64,000 nt of DNA from an uncultured Bacteroidales bacterium (GTDB taxonomy: Bacteria > Bacteroidota > Bacteroidia > Bacteroidales > P3), in the NCBI GenBank assembly GCA_944320415.1, contig CALUHJ010000001.1:124001-188000 (forward strand), given 5' to 3'. Under the pieces are notes generated by a model. The model did not search any database and was not told the origin of the DNA. It saw nothing but the letters and a program-made list of their open reading frames with translations. Below are positions 17,386-28,995 of this stretch, piece by piece; within the stretch, counting starts at the first letter, position 1, and the number at the start of each line of letters is the position of its first letter. The position numbers and the translations under genes are program-made.

Positions 17386-18717
17386 CTATTCGTCTATAAC
17401 TTCCCCTATCGGTTTACGTAATACGAGTTGCATCTCTTTCTTTATTACGTATGTGCCTTTCTTGTCGAGTTTGTAAGGCTTCAGCCAACCTCCCATTGCG
17501 TAAAATGCTCCCGGCTCGCCTTCCTTGGCCGAGAAGAAATAATCCGACATGTCTTTTTCTTCGACCTTCTTGCCTATGTATATGGTGTCCAATTGAAAGG
17601 CCGTTATGTTGGCAGTCAGCGTCTGCAACTTGGTCTCCTTGTCTTTCTCCCGTTTTGTAGGTATGGCCTTGTAGGACGGTCTGCCCTTGGAGTCATATAC
17701 CTTGGCGTAGAATCTCAATCTTGCATCGTTCTGCTGCAGTTCTATAGGTACTCTTACCTGTATTACGGGTTCGAAGTTTTCTTTCATCTGACATGTTGCA
17801 TAATCTGGCTTGTGGTCTGCATTGACAACTATATAACCCGCATTTATCAGGTATTGTTTCTTGTGTGGTATCAGATGATAGTTGTTTGTCAAATCCTCAA
17901 AGGTCATGAATTCCTTATAATCTATTGTACAGCTGTACTCTATAGTGTCTTTCGTATGTGTTATCGACTCCAATGCTCCCTGCGGAATCTTGACCATGGC
18001 GCAATTGCCGCTCAATATGGTGTCAACAGAAGGATAATAGTAGTTGTAGTATTCTCCAAGACAACCTTCAGGATCGTTTTCTATTACAAGGTGAACTTTC
18101 CCGGTTAGGTTTATTCCGTTCACGGTCCTTTCCTCTTCGGCTTTGGTGTACAGGTTTTCCCATCTGAAGTCGAAAGGCATCTTGTATTTTATATAGTAAT
18201 CAATTTCTCCACTGCACGAATGCACATATTTGCTCGGAGTGCGCTTGATGATGAACTCTGTCTCTTCCCTTGACGAGAAATAATTGAAAATCATAACAGC
18301 CCTGTCTCTTGCCAGTGAAGCGTTCAGTTCGTTCAGCGGTTCGGCATCATCGTAAGCCTCTATGGTCATTTTGTAGAATTTGTTGTTGCTTTTGTCAAAG
18401 GCTATGGAATATATGCTGTCCAATATGTTCAGTCCGCTCTCGGTATAATATGCGGAATTTGGTTCGAAACATATATATGCTTCTATTCTGTCCGGATAAT
18501 AAGGTTCTGTGGGTTCCTGTTTCTTTCGGCTGTTTCTCCTTTGTTTTTTCGGTTGAGGTATCATCACAAAGTCGCAACCGTCTTCAGGTATGTCGTATTC
18601 CATACCGTTTGTCGGACTTGTCGTCTTGGATTTTTGAGGAACATTTGCCCTTTCGGGTTGCGCATTCAGTCCAAGTACGCAGAAAAACATTATAAAGATG
18701 AATAAAATCCGTTTCAT
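17386..18717 (-). CDS. Exported OmpA-like protein of unknown function
   Basis: A 443-residue protein starting with a clear signal peptide (MKRILFIFIMFFCVLGLNAQ). A longer open frame reaches 18936, but that stretch lies inside the MoxR gene, so 18717 is used. A basic linker (QPKKQRRNSRKKQ) is followed by a region around residues 75-150 that fits the OmpA/Pal pattern: 'ICFEPNSAYYTESGLNILDS', then 'KMTIEAYDDAEPLNELNASL' and 'ARDRAVMIFNYF'. Such domains bind peptidoglycan. The remaining 290 residues are beta-rich and unrecognised. It lies 11 bases after the MoxR gene and is likely co-transcribed. The OmpA assignment is inference from pattern. Confidence 0.75.
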   Translation of the reverse strand: MKRILFIFIMFFCVLGLNAQPERANVPQKSKTTSPTNGMEYDIPEDGCDFVMIPQPKKQRRNSRKKQEPTEPYYPDRIEAYICFEPNSAYYTESGLNILDSIYSIAFDKSNNKFYKMTIEAYDDAEPLNELNASLARDRAVMIFNYFSSREETEFIIKRTPSKYVHSCSGEIDYYIKYKMPFDFRWENLYTKAEEERTVNGINLTGKVHLVIENDPEGCLGEYYNYYYPSVDTILSGNCAMVKIPQGALESITHTKDTIEYSCTIDYKEFMTFEDLTNNYHLIPHKKQYLINAGYIVVNADHKPDYATCQMKENFEPVIQVRVPIELQQNDARLRFYAKVYDSKGRPSYKAIPTKREKDKETKLQTLTANITAFQLDTIYIGKKVEEKDMSDYFFSAKEGEPGAFYAMGGWLKPYKLDKKGTYVIKKEMQLVLRKPIGEVIDE

Positions 18718-18728
18718 ATTAATAGTCC

Positions 18729-19706
18729 CTATTGTTCTTTTATTAATTCTTCCACTATTGATTTGCTTGTCATTCCGTTCGCCTGTGCGGTGTAGTTGGG
18801 GATAATCCTGTGTCTTAGTACGGCTACGGCCACGGCATTCACATCCTCTATGTCGGGTGAATATTTTCCGTTGAGTACCGCATTGCATTTGGCTCCCGTG
18901 ACAAGATACTGCGAGGCTCTCGGTCCAGCTCCCCATGACAGGTATTCCTTTGCCAGTTTGCTGCCATTTTCATTCAGTCTTGTCTTCTCTACGAGAGATA
19001 CGGCGTATCTGTATATATTGTCGCTGACGGGTACTTTCTTTATCAGTTTCTGCAATGATATGATTTCTTCAGAATTCATTATGGTGTTCAGTTCCACATT
19101 GCGTCCGACAGTCGTATTCTTAAGTATCTCCACTTCCTGGTCAAAGGACGGATAATCAAGCCAAAGCATGAACATGAATCTGTCCAGTTGGGCTTCCGGC
19201 AATGGGTATGTGCCTTCCTGTTCTATTGGGTTCTGAGTTGCAAGTACAAAGAAAGGTTCCTGTAATTTATGTATCTTTCCGTTAACCGTTGCACTATGCT
19301 CCTGCATGGCTTCCAACAGTGCAGCCTGGGTCTTTGGAGGTGTTCGGTTTATCTCATCGGCCAGGACTATGTTTGCAAACAGTGGTCCCTTGATAAATTC
19401 AAACTCTCTGTCTTTGTTCAGTATCTCGCTGCCTATTATGTCCGAAGGCATAAGGTCGGGAGTAAACTGTATCCTGTTGTAACTCAGTCCCAAGGTTCGT
19501 GATATTGTGTTTACAAGCAGTGTCTTGGCCAGACCTGGTACTCCGACCAACAGACAGTGACCGGATGAGAAAATGGAGATGAGTACCTGCTGTATGATGT
19601 CTTCCTGTCCGATGATGACCTTGGCTATCTCCTTTTTCAGCAGTCTGCATTTGTTTACCAGACTGTCCAGTAATTCCACTTCCTCTAATGCTTGTTTTTC
19701 CTGCAT
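18729..19706 (-). CDS. MoxR-family AAA+ ATPase
   Basis: A 325-residue AAA+ ATPase of the MoxR type. Walker A is GVPGLAKT (55-62), Walker B 'NIVLADEINRTPPKTQAALL' near 112-131, and sensor 1 'FFVLATQNPIEQEGTYPLPE' near 150. The lid domain has 'SWGAGPRASQYL', diagnostic for MoxR. These ATPases work as chaperones that activate metal- or VWA-domain partners. The usual neighbours, a DUF58 protein and VWA proteins, are absent here; instead the downstream gene encodes an OmpA-like exported protein and the upstream genes are parvulin isomerases. Confidence 0.95.
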   Translation of the reverse strand: MQEKQALEEVELLDSLVNKCRLLKKEIAKVIIGQEDIIQQVLISIFSSGHCLLVGVPGLAKTLLVNTISRTLGLSYNRIQFTPDLMPSDIIGSEILNKDREFEFIKGPLFANIVLADEINRTPPKTQAALLEAMQEHSATVNGKIHKLQEPFFVLATQNPIEQEGTYPLPEAQLDRFMFMLWLDYPSFDQEVEILKNTTVGRNVELNTIMNSEEIISLQKLIKKVPVSDNIYRYAVSLVEKTRLNENGSKLAKEYLSWGAGPRASQYLVTGAKCNAVLNGKYSPDIEDVNAVAVAVLRHRIIPNYTAQANGMTSKSIVEELIKEQ

Positions 19707-19719
19707 GGCACAAAAATGA

Positions 19720-21096
19720 TTATTTCTTCAACCAGTTAAGTTTGAAATTGCAGTCCCTGTATTCAGGATTTATGTTTATGTAGGTGTTCTTGATTCTTTT
19801 TTCCGCCCATTCCTTTATTATGTCCGTCTTCTTTGAGTTGAGAGCGGATTCCTGTATCTTGTCGTAATCCTCCGTAAGGTTTACCTTGTGAGCCGATGTT
19901 TTCCTCGTTACCTTTATCAAACGATAGGCATCCGCCAAATCGGACTTGAATCTTACCGGTTCGGTTATGTCTCCTTCCTTCATGGTATCGAAATCGACCT
20001 TGTCCACGTTTTGCATCGTCTCGTTTATTGCGTCCTTGGAGAAGGAAGCACTTGCGTTGTAAGGATTAACGATTACTCCTCCGTTTATTTTGGAGGCGTC
20101 ATCGGAATATTTGACTACTGCATCCTCGAAGGTAATCTCTCCTTTGGCAATCTCGTCCTTTATGTCGCTCAGTTCTTTTCTGGCCTGTTCCATTTGCAGT
20201 TCCGATATCTTGGGTTGCAGCAGTATATGTCTGCAATTGACCTGATTGCCTCTTCTTTCTATCAACTGTATTATGTGAAAGCCGTACTGGGTCTCTATTA
20301 TGGGAGATATCTCCCCTTCCTGCAACGAAAAGGCTGCATTCTCAAATTCTGCCACCATGTCGCCTCTGGAGAAGAATCCCAACTCCCCGCCTTGTTTCGC
20401 TGAGGCAGGGTCATCGGAGTAGAGAGTGGCAAGAGTGGAAAACTTGCTGCCCTTCAATATCCTTTCCCTGTAATCGTTCAACCTGCTTTTAACGGCTTCT
20501 TTCTCCTCATCCGATATTTCAGGTAACTTTACTATCTGGGCAAATCTGTACTCCTGTTCTATTACGGGCAGGCTGTCCTGCGGTATTGATTGATAAAAAT
20601 CCACCACTTCCTGCGGAGTGATGTTTATTGTTCCGGTGAGTTTCTGGTCTATTTGGGCTATCATTATGTTCTCCCTTATCAGATCCCTGTATATCGTTTT
20701 GATTTCGGATACGGATTTTTTCATCATCTTTTCCATCACTTCCTGAGAACCGTACATGCGTATCATCTGTTTTATACGGGAGTCCAGTTCCCTTGTGATT
20801 TCTTCATCCGTCACTTCAATGGAATCTATTTCGGCCTGATGCAGCATGAGCTTGTTTATAAGCATGCTTTCGAATATGTTGCAACGGGTATCGAAAGCGT
20901 TTTCCATTATGCCTACCTGCGATTTGGCTTGAAGGAATGATGTCTCCAGTTCCGACTCCTTGATCATGTTACGTCCTACAACTGCTATCACTCCGTCTAT
21001 TATCTGATAATCGTTTGTGTCTGCCTGCTGGGCAAAACCCGCGTTCAGGTTGAGAATACAGACAACAAACAATATCCTGACTGCAAAACTTTTCAT
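19720..21096 (-). CDS. SurA-like periplasmic peptidyl-prolyl isomerase/chaperone
   Basis: A 458-residue exported protein. The signal peptide ends at NAGFAQ (residue 23). The N-terminal helical chaperone region covers about 30-170. Two parvulin domains follow, the first around 175-285 ('[16 protein letters not shown]', '[18 protein letters not shown]', '[15 protein letters not shown]') and the second around 288-400 ('CRHILLQPK', '[12 protein letters not shown]'). This is the SurA layout: it escorts unfolded outer-membrane proteins through the periplasm. The following upstream gene (7 bases away) encodes another parvulin protein, and guaB lies upstream of both. Confidence 0.92.
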   Translation of the reverse strand: MKSFAVRILFVVCILNLNAGFAQQADTNDYQIIDGVIAVVGRNMIKESELETSFLQAKSQVGIMENAFDTRCNIFESMLINKLMLHQAEIDSIEVTDEEITRELDSRIKQMIRMYGSQEVMEKMMKKSVSEIKTIYRDLIRENIMIAQIDQKLTGTINITPQEVVDFYQSIPQDSLPVIEQEYRFAQIVKLPEISDEEKEAVKSRLNDYRERILKGSKFSTLATLYSDDPASAKQGGELGFFSRGDMVAEFENAAFSLQEGEISPIIETQYGFHIIQLIERRGNQVNCRHILLQPKISELQMEQARKELSDIKDEIAKGEITFEDAVVKYSDDASKINGGVIVNPYNASASFSKDAINETMQNVDKVDFDTMKEGDITEPVRFKSDLADAYRLIKVTRKTSAHKVNLTEDYDKIQESALNSKKTDIIKEWAEKRIKNTYININPEYRDCNFKLNWLKK

Positions 21097-21103
21097 CCCC
21101 TTG

Positions 21104-23113
21104 TTATTTTATGCTGTTGTATACTTCCCGATTTACCTTGTAGCTGTATTTTTTCCTCAAATCCCTTATCCATTCCTGTTCCAGATACAATTGGTAATCC
21201 GATGTCACGATACCCTTGCATTCGTTCAACGTCTTCACCTCCTCGGGGATGAACCTGTGGAAGATGACAGCTATGTTCCTTTTGGAAGTACTGTCTATTA
21301 CTATGGTGTTTTCGGACAAGGAGTCAAGACCCCAAACCAGACGGTCAATCATCTTGTCACTTCCTTTTTCAAACTTGCCCCACTTGTATTTTACGATATT
21401 GTCAACGTCTTCCTTTATTTTGAACTTTTTTGCAAGATATTCTTTTGTCTCCTGGTTCGTCCATCCTTTCTTTTGGGCTTTTTTCAAAGCCTTGTGCATC
21501 TTCTTGATGTCTTTTTCCTTGTTTATGTTCCAAATGGTTACTTCCGCACGTTTATCCCATTTGTAGTTGTCCTTGTTTGCCTGATAAAACTCCTCAAGTC
21601 CGGTAGAATCTATCAGTGACTTGTTCCATACAAACTTGTCCGTTATCGCAAATATTAGCACTCCGTCACGGAATTCATCTATTGTTGCCTTCAGTTCAGG
21701 ATATTTGCTTTCCAGTTTGCTGTCCGCATATTCCACCACCTGTTCCAAAACGACGGTGTTATACGCTTTGTTCACGAATTCCGGAATGTATATAGGCATC
21801 TGTTTGCGTTGGTTCTTTTCTATTTGCTTTGCAAAGTCAAGTTGGGTGAAAGAATAGTCACCTATTCTGAATAACTCTTCGGTTGAGTTGAAGTTTTCAG
21901 GCACTTTCCATGTGGCTGAAAAGACAGAATCCGTAACTATTGCAACGACAGCATCCAATTTCGTCTTGTCTTCGAAGAAACCGTATTCTTTCTTTGATTT
22001 CTCGGCAAAAGACTCCAATGTCTTGAAACTTCTTTCATCCTTTGATATCCTGTCTTCTATTGCCGGACGCAGTTCTTCCAACGAAGGCAAAGGTACGTAG
22101 GATACCGGCATTACTATGTGCCAACCGTAATTGGATTTGAACGGTTCGGATACTTTGCCCAATTCCAGTCCGATTATTTGTTCGATGTATTCTGCAGGCA
22201 TGGAGTTTATTCTCTGATTGTTCAGTATTCCTTTCTGCTCGGCAGAATATCTGTCATCGGAATACATTCTGGCAACACTGTCAAAGCTTATGTTTTCGTT
22301 AAGTTTTGCTTTTGCTTCCTTTATGAGCCGTTCGCATTCCTCTTCCGAATGATTGTTGTTGCTTATCCATATGTGTGCAATGTTCATCGTACTGCAAAAA
22401 GCTGGTCGTCTGTCCGTAAGTTTTATCACATGATAACCGAATCTTGTCCTTACCGGCATGGATATATCTCCTACCTTCATTGAATAGCAGGCTGTCTCAA
22501 ACGGATAAATCATGTTAAGGGAAGTAAAATATCCCAAGTCTCCTTTGTTACCCTTTATAGTTGCATTAGTATTTGGATCTGTTCTGTCTTTTGCCGACGG
22601 ATCTTCAGAGTATTCCATTGCAAGTTTGCCGAAGTCCTCTCCCGCCAAGGCTTTCCCTCTTATGTTCATCGCCTTTTGATAAGCAGACAATGTGTCATCC
22701 GGATTGGCATTTGCCGGAATTCCTATCAGGATGTGAGAAGCTCTTATGATTTCTTTCATTCTGTCATAGGCTTCTTGTATGAGAGTATCGGTTATTGATG
22801 CATCATTCAGGTAAGGGGCTACCAATTGTTCCCTGTATGAGTTCACTTCGCTGACATAGCTTTCAATCGTATCCAATCCCAACTCTCTTGCCTGAGCCAA
22901 TTTCATCTTGTAGTTTATGAACAGTTCGAGGTATTCATCCAAGTCTTTTCTGTCTATGATTTTGTCAGGCGAGGTGTTGTTTTTCTGATACATCTCGACG
23001 AAGGTTTTCTTTGGAATTTTCTCTCCAGCCACCTCCAATACTATTTCCTCCTGAGCATTAACCGACACTGTCGTTATCAGCGCCGTCAACAAACCGAATA
23101 TCTTGTTTCTCAT
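21104..23113 (-). CDS. Large parvulin-type peptidyl-prolyl isomerase
   Basis: A 669-residue exported protein with a signal peptide ([20 protein letters not shown]). A helical N-terminal region (25-120) precedes two parvulin domains: around 120-235 ('[20 protein letters not shown]', '[10 protein letters not shown]', '[16 protein letters not shown]') and around 240-345 ('[17 protein letters not shown]', '[15 protein letters not shown]', '[12 protein letters not shown]'). The remaining 320 residues are helical and charged and could hold clients. It probably cooperates with the neighbouring SurA-like protein in folding outer-membrane and T9SS cargo proteins. It starts 2 bases after guaB ends. Confidence 0.92.
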   Translation of the reverse strand: MRNKIFGLLTALITTVSVNAQEEIVLEVAGEKIPKKTFVEMYQKNNTSPDKIIDRKDLDEYLELFINYKMKLAQARELGLDTIESYVSEVNSYREQLVAPYLNDASITDTLIQEAYDRMKEIIRASHILIGIPANANPDDTLSAYQKAMNIRGKALAGEDFGKLAMEYSEDPSAKDRTDPNTNATIKGNKGDLGYFTSLNMIYPFETACYSMKVGDISMPVRTRFGYHVIKLTDRRPAFCSTMNIAHIWISNNNHSEEECERLIKEAKAKLNENISFDSVARMYSDDRYSAEQKGILNNQRINSMPAEYIEQIIGLELGKVSEPFKSNYGWHIVMPVSYVPLPSLEELRPAIEDRISKDERSFKTLESFAEKSKKEYGFFEDKTKLDAVVAIVTDSVFSATWKVPENFNSTEELFRIGDYSFTQLDFAKQIEKNQRKQMPIYIPEFVNKAYNTVVLEQVVEYADSKLESKYPELKATIDEFRDGVLIFAITDKFVWNKSLIDSTGLEEFYQANKDNYKWDKRAEVTIWNINKEKDIKKMHKALKKAQKKGWTNQETKEYLAKKFKIKEDVDNIVKYKWGKFEKGSDKMIDRLVWGLDSLSENTIVIDSTSKRNIAVIFHRFIPEEVKTLNECKGIVTSDYQLYLEQEWIRDLRKKYSYKVNREVYNSIK

Positions 23114-23115
23114 TT

Positions 23116-24646
<1,531 letters not shown>

Positions 24647-24661
24647 ATTTTGCAGGATTCA

Positions 24662-24762
24662 TTTTTCTTGAGACTTTTTTCTTGAGACTGCTGTATGTTA
24701 AATTTTTCCTCCTGAACCCTCTCCCCCTTAAGGGGGAGAGAGGGGCCTTTGGGTTGAGGGAA
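24662..24762. repeat. Nested palindromic element with a tandem 14-base duplication
   Basis: Two copies of TTTTTCTTGAGAC start 14 bases apart (24662 and 24676). They are followed by a 22-base perfect palindrome at 24719-24740 centred on TTAA with C5/G5 arms. Outer arms TAAATTTTTCCTC and GAGGGAAAATTTA (one mismatch) enclose it. Such C/G-rich palindromes resemble dispersed intergenic repeats of Bacteroidetes. It lies between the divergent guaB and der promoters. Confidence 0.6.
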
Positions 24763-24787
24763 AATTTAAAATGCATAACAAAATAAA

Positions 24788-24819
24788 TTGTGGAGAATCA
24801 TTCAATTGTCGTATTTTTG
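24788..24819 (+). promoter_or_regulatory. Promoter of der
   Basis: TTG at 24788-24790 and TATTTTTG at 24812-24819 with 21-base spacing. It lies inside the open frame that extends upstream of der, which argues for the ATG at 24840 as the real start. Confidence 0.65.
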
Positions 24820-24839
24820 CACAATCAAAAAGAGTACTG

Positions 24840-26153
24840 ATGGGAAACATAGTCGCAATAGTAGGAAGACCAAATGTCGGCAAGTCCACATTGTTCAATC
24901 GTCTGACGGAGTCAAGAGATGCCATAATACATTCCGAAGCAGGTGTTACACGCGACAGACATTACGGCAAATCCAATTGGAACGGCAGGCAGTTTTCAGT
25001 GATAGACACTGGCGGATATATCAAGGGCAGTGAAGACGAGTTTGAGACTGAAATACGTAAACAGGTACAGTTGGCAATAGAGGAGGCGGATGTTATAATA
25101 TTCATGCTTGATGTCAAGGATGGCTTGACTCCCAACGATGAGGAGGTTGCAGAGATGTTAAGACGTTGTGGAAAGAGGGTTCTTATTGCAGCCAATAAAG
25201 TGGACAATGCTTTGCTTGCCAATGATTATGTTGAATTCTATGCATTGGGATTGGGTGAGATATATCCTATATCTTCCATTAGTGGTTCTGGGACTGGTGA
25301 GTTACTGGATGAACTTGTGAAAGACTTTGAGGATGAGGATAATTTTGAGGATGAATTTGATGGAATTCCCAAAATAGCTGTTGTAGGTCGACCAAATGTG
25401 GGCAAGAGTTCTTTTATAAACGTTCTGATAGGTCAGGAAAGGAATATTGTCCATAATGTTGCGGGAACAACTAGGGATTCTCTGTATACAAGGTACAGAA
25501 TGTTTGACTTTGACTTTGTTATAGTGGACACTGCCGGGATAAGAAAGAAAAACAGGGAAATGAATGATGTTGAGTTTTATTCTGTCATGCGTTCCATACG
25601 TTCCATAGAGAACTCCGATGTATGCGTGCTTATGCTTGATGCTTCTCAGGGATTAGAGAGTCAGGATATAAATCTTTTCAGTCTTATTCACAGGAACAAC
25701 AAAGGTGTGGTGATAGTTGTGAACAAATGGGACTTGATAGACAAGGACAGCAATACCCATTTGAAGTTCGAAAAACAGATAAGGGAAAGAATAAGTCCTT
25801 TTGACGATGTACCTATTGTTTTCACTTCCGTGATAAACAAGCAGAGAATATACAAGGTTCTTGAAACTGTACGCAAGGTTCATGCTTCCCGTTCGCGCAG
25901 GATTGCCACCTCGGATCTGAATGAGAAACTCCTGCCGATAGTCAAGGAGCAGAATCCTCCTCCGGCCGTTAAGGGTAAGTACGTCAAAATAAAATATGTC
26001 ATGCAGCTTAAGACTTCTTATCCTCAGTTTGTGTTCTATTGTAATCTTCCGCAATATGTCAAGGAACCTTACAAGCGGTTTGTGGAGAATAAATTGAGAG
26101 AGTTTTATGATTTCAACGGTGTTCCAATTGACGTGTTTTTCAGACAGAAGTGA
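24840..26153 (+). CDS. der: Ribosome-assembly GTPase Der (EngA)
   Basis: A 437-residue protein with two tandem GTPase domains and a C-terminal KH-like domain, the hallmark of Der, which assists 50S subunit assembly. First domain: [14 protein letters not shown] (residues 8-21), DTGGY and NKVD. Second domain: [14 protein letters not shown] near 183, DTAGIRKK and NKWDLIDK. The frame is open to 24771, but the promoter at 24788-24819 and family alignments support the start [16 protein letters not shown] at 24840. It overlaps the next gene by one base (TGATG). Confidence 0.97.
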   Translation: MGNIVAIVGRPNVGKSTLFNRLTESRDAIIHSEAGVTRDRHYGKSNWNGRQFSVIDTGGYIKGSEDEFETEIRKQVQLAIEEADVIIFMLDVKDGLTPNDEEVAEMLRRCGKRVLIAANKVDNALLANDYVEFYALGLGEIYPISSISGSGTGELLDELVKDFEDEDNFEDEFDGIPKIAVVGRPNVGKSSFINVLIGQERNIVHNVAGTTRDSLYTRYRMFDFDFVIVDTAGIRKKNREMNDVEFYSVMRSIRSIENSDVCVLMLDASQGLESQDINLFSLIHRNNKGVVIVVNKWDLIDKDSNTHLKFEKQIRERISPFDDVPIVFTSVINKQRIYKVLETVRKVHASRSRRIATSDLNEKLLPIVKEQNPPPAVKGKYVKIKYVMQLKTSYPQFVFYCNLPQYVKEPYKRFVENKLREFYDFNGVPIDVFFRQK

Positions 26154-26524
26154 TGGAGGTAAGGATAGACAAGTGGCTTTGGGCGGTAAGGCTTTTCAAA
26201 ACCAGGGCTCTGGCTACAGAGGCTTGCAGGTTGGGTAAGGTAATGTTTGAATCCTCTGCCGTCAAACCTTCAAAGACGGTGAAGGAAGGAGATGTGTACG
26301 AATTGACTATAGAACAGGTGCATCGTACAGTTAGAGTCAAACAACTCCTCAACAACAGGGTTGGAGCCAAGTTGGTGTGTGATTTTATGGAAGATCTGAC
26401 TCCAGAAGATGAATATGAAAGAATAAGGCTGGCGAGAGAGTTTGCATTTGAGAAAAGAGACCGGGGTATAGGCAGACCGAGTAAAAGGGACAGAAGAAAA
26501 CTGGAACAGTTCAAGCAGTCCTGA
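26153..26524 (+). CDS. S4-domain RNA-binding protein (Hsp15/HslR-like)
   Basis: A 123-residue small S4-domain protein ([20 protein letters not shown], 'ACRLGKVMFES', 'KEGDVYELTIEQVHRTVRVK') with a basic C-terminal tail. It resembles HslR (Hsp15), which binds the 50S subunit carrying a stranded peptidyl-tRNA and aids ribosome rescue. An upstream GTG at 26150 is possible, but the ATG at 26153, overlapping the der stop by one base, fits translational coupling. The stop is 2 bases from the stop of the convergent AsmA gene, with no terminator between them. Confidence 0.9.
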   Translation: MEVRIDKWLWAVRLFKTRALATEACRLGKVMFESSAVKPSKTVKEGDVYELTIEQVHRTVRVKQLLNNRVGAKLVCDFMEDLTPEDEYERIRLAREFAFEKRDRGIGRPSKRDRRKLEQFKQS

Positions 26525-26526
26525 TC

Positions 26527-28986
26527 CTATTCCCATTCGACGGATATGTCCGAATCCTCGAAGTGTTTTTCCGTTTTAACCGTATCGTTTTTTTCTTCCC
26601 ACTCTATCAGAAATTCACCTTTTTCCTGTCTTTCCCAGTTTTTTTTGTCCTCTTTGCGTTGTTCCATGTTCAGGTTAAGGTCTTTGTCCATGGCTTTCAT
26701 TATGTCTTTTTTATCCTTGGATATCTGTTCTTTCATTTGTTGCATGTTGCTTTTTGCGTCATAAGAGAATACGGGTTTGTCAAGTGTGCCTCCGACCTTT
26801 ATGAATATGGTCAGACGCGAAGAGTTGTTTTTTTCGAATCTTCCGAATTCTTCCTGTTGTTTTTCCAGTTTCGCCTTTTTCTTTTTGCTTGTCAGTTCAG
26901 ACAGCTTTATTGAGAAACGATAATCTATTCTGTTATCAAGATAATGTTTGCCTGCAAAGTCGAAACTGACGGTGTTGGACCCTATTTTTACCGGGTTGAA
27001 GTTTATGCATGAATTGTTTAGCTGAAATGAAGATTTGATGTTGTCGAATCGGACGTTGCTCAAGGCACTTTCTTCTGCAAAATACGACAGTTTTTTCAAG
27101 AAAGACATGTTTTTCAGTCTGCCTTCCGAGATGTTGTAGTCCATGTTGAGCGATGAACGATCGAGCACTAAACGGAATTCCTTGTCAAAATAAAGATTGA
27201 ATGAAGCATCGGCGGAAAGAATACCGTTTATGTTTTTGTCCGTTATGGCTTTCTGATTGAAGTTGTCTGTCTGTATGAACAGTTTTTCAAGGTTTATGTT
27301 TCTCAATGCGGCTTCACCGCTTATTATTGCATGGTCCTTGTACAGTAGTATACTGCATTTGCCGGACGATATTTTACCGTCGAAAGCCTTGAAGTTCAGA
27401 TGTCCGAAAGAGATTATTCCTTTGGAATATGTCAGTTTTGCATTTATGTCATTCAATTGCAATTTGTCTTTTGTGTATTGCGACAAATCGAAATCCAGAA
27501 GCAATGTTGAATTGCGATAGTTCCCTTTTGCATTCAGTGTGGCTTTGTTGAAAAGACCTTGCAGTTTGTTTATTTGAATGGAGTTTCTGTTGAATACGAG
27601 TTCGCAGTCGGTTTTTTCAAATTCCATGTTTTTCAACCTTAAATCCTTGAGGTATAAGTCATTTATTTTTGCAAAGCCCTCCATGTCCACGTTTTTCAAT
27701 CCGTGCCCTTTTGCCCTCAGGTTCACTTCAGCCGTTCCCTTCAGGTTGATGATGCTGTTCTGTTTTAGGAATCTTCTTATTTTTTCGAGGTCGGCTTTTG
27801 CCTTTATGTCGGCCTCTATGTACATCCTGGAAAAGTTAACCAGACTGAATTCCCCCTTGACGAATCCTTCAGGAAAGTCAGCGTTTAGGTTTTTTACAAT
27901 CAGGCTTGATGTAGAGGAATTTCTTTCTGCTCCGTTTGTGTAATGACCCGAAAAACTTACGTTTCGGCAGTCTATTCCTAATTTTCTGTTGCTCAGTCTG
28001 CCATCCGATATGTTGAAGTCTGCCTTTATATGCGGCATTTTTTTGCTGCTTGTTTCTCCCTTTATGTCCACAACGAAGTTAACCACACCTTCGCTTTTGT
28101 AGTCAGATAGCAATTCGGACGCTTTTTGTCCGAACATGGAAGCGAATTCGCTTAATTGTATTCTGTGTCCGGTGAGCTTTGCATCTATCAGATTGTCCTC
28201 CTTGTATTCCAATGTTCCGGAAAGATCGAATCGCATTTCATCCAGCTCTACCCGTCCGTTTCTGATATTGAACAGACCTGCCTGAGTATCGTTACCTGCT
28301 TTCAGGTCTATGTTTACCTTTCTCTCACCTTGCAGTATGAGTTTGTCGTAAATGAAAGTATTTAGTGTCAGTTCGGAATGTAAGTCTATGTCCTGTTTTG
28401 TGTCGGAGAAATTCCCTTTTGCTTTGGACTCTTTTATCCTTGCGGAGAGATAAATACGCGAAATGTCGTTCCGGTACTCTATATCCACCTTGCTGAACGA
28501 TATTGAATTGAGTGCAAGAGAGAATTCCTTTTGTTTTCTTCCTGTCGAATTTTTCCAGAAAATATAATTGCAACTGCCGTCTTTGAGTGTTTTAAGTTTT
28601 ATTTTTCCTTCCCGGTAATCAACTTTCTTTATTCTGTATTCCCCTCGGATTATATCCCTTACGTTGAATCTTAACCCTATTCTTTTTGCAAAAAACAATG
28701 TGTCTTTTTTTATGGTTTTGTCAGGATATGCATCCAATGCCAGAACGTTCTCAAAAACCAACGAAGCCATCGGAAAACTTCTCAGAAATGAAACGTCTAT
28801 GTTTCCGACCTGTACTTCGGTGTCAAGGTGTTTGTTTATTTCACTTATGAACAGGTTCTTTATCCTGTCCTGATTGAAATATACCAGACACAGGCCAAGC
28901 AATACCATTGCGAATAATAAGGCAATAAACGTTATGACTATGTGCCATAGTTTTTTTCTGTCGAAAGAGATTACCTTTTTTATCAT
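26527..28986 (-). CDS. AsmA-family envelope protein
   Basis: An 819-residue protein with one N-terminal transmembrane helix (about residues 14-37). A long beta-rich periplasmic region begins with 'LDTEVQVGNIDVSFLRSFPM', the typical AsmA opening, and contains recurring amphipathic strands such as 'LVIKNLNADFPEGFVKGEFS'. The C-terminal 110 residues are highly charged. AsmA-like proteins form bridge-like tubes that are thought to move phospholipids between membranes. It starts 9 bases after the pseudouridine synthase gene and is probably transcribed with it. The precise substrate is not visible. Confidence 0.88.
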   Translation of the reverse strand: MIKKVISFDRKKLWHIVITFIALLFAMVLLGLCLVYFNQDRIKNLFISEINKHLDTEVQVGNIDVSFLRSFPMASLVFENVLALDAYPDKTIKKDTLFFAKRIGLRFNVRDIIRGEYRIKKVDYREGKIKLKTLKDGSCNYIFWKNSTGRKQKEFSLALNSISFSKVDIEYRNDISRIYLSARIKESKAKGNFSDTKQDIDLHSELTLNTFIYDKLILQGERKVNIDLKAGNDTQAGLFNIRNGRVELDEMRFDLSGTLEYKEDNLIDAKLTGHRIQLSEFASMFGQKASELLSDYKSEGVVNFVVDIKGETSSKKMPHIKADFNISDGRLSNRKLGIDCRNVSFSGHYTNGAERNSSTSSLIVKNLNADFPEGFVKGEFSLVNFSRMYIEADIKAKADLEKIRRFLKQNSIINLKGTAEVNLRAKGHGLKNVDMEGFAKINDLYLKDLRLKNMEFEKTDCELVFNRNSIQINKLQGLFNKATLNAKGNYRNSTLLLDFDLSQYTKDKLQLNDINAKLTYSKGIISFGHLNFKAFDGKISSGKCSILLYKDHAIISGEAALRNINLEKLFIQTDNFNQKAITDKNINGILSADASFNLYFDKEFRLVLDRSSLNMDYNISEGRLKNMSFLKKLSYFAEESALSNVRFDNIKSSFQLNNSCINFNPVKIGSNTVSFDFAGKHYLDNRIDYRFSIKLSELTSKKKKAKLEKQQEEFGRFEKNNSSRLTIFIKVGGTLDKPVFSYDAKSNMQQMKEQISKDKKDIMKAMDKDLNLNMEQRKEDKKNWERQEKGEFLIEWEEKNDTVKTEKHFEDSDISVEWE

Positions 28987-28995
28987 TTTGTTGTC

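Noticed and set aside
17386..18936. The longer 516-codon version of the OmpA-like gene
   Set aside because: The extra 73 codons lie inside the MoxR gene and precede a perfect signal peptide at 18717.
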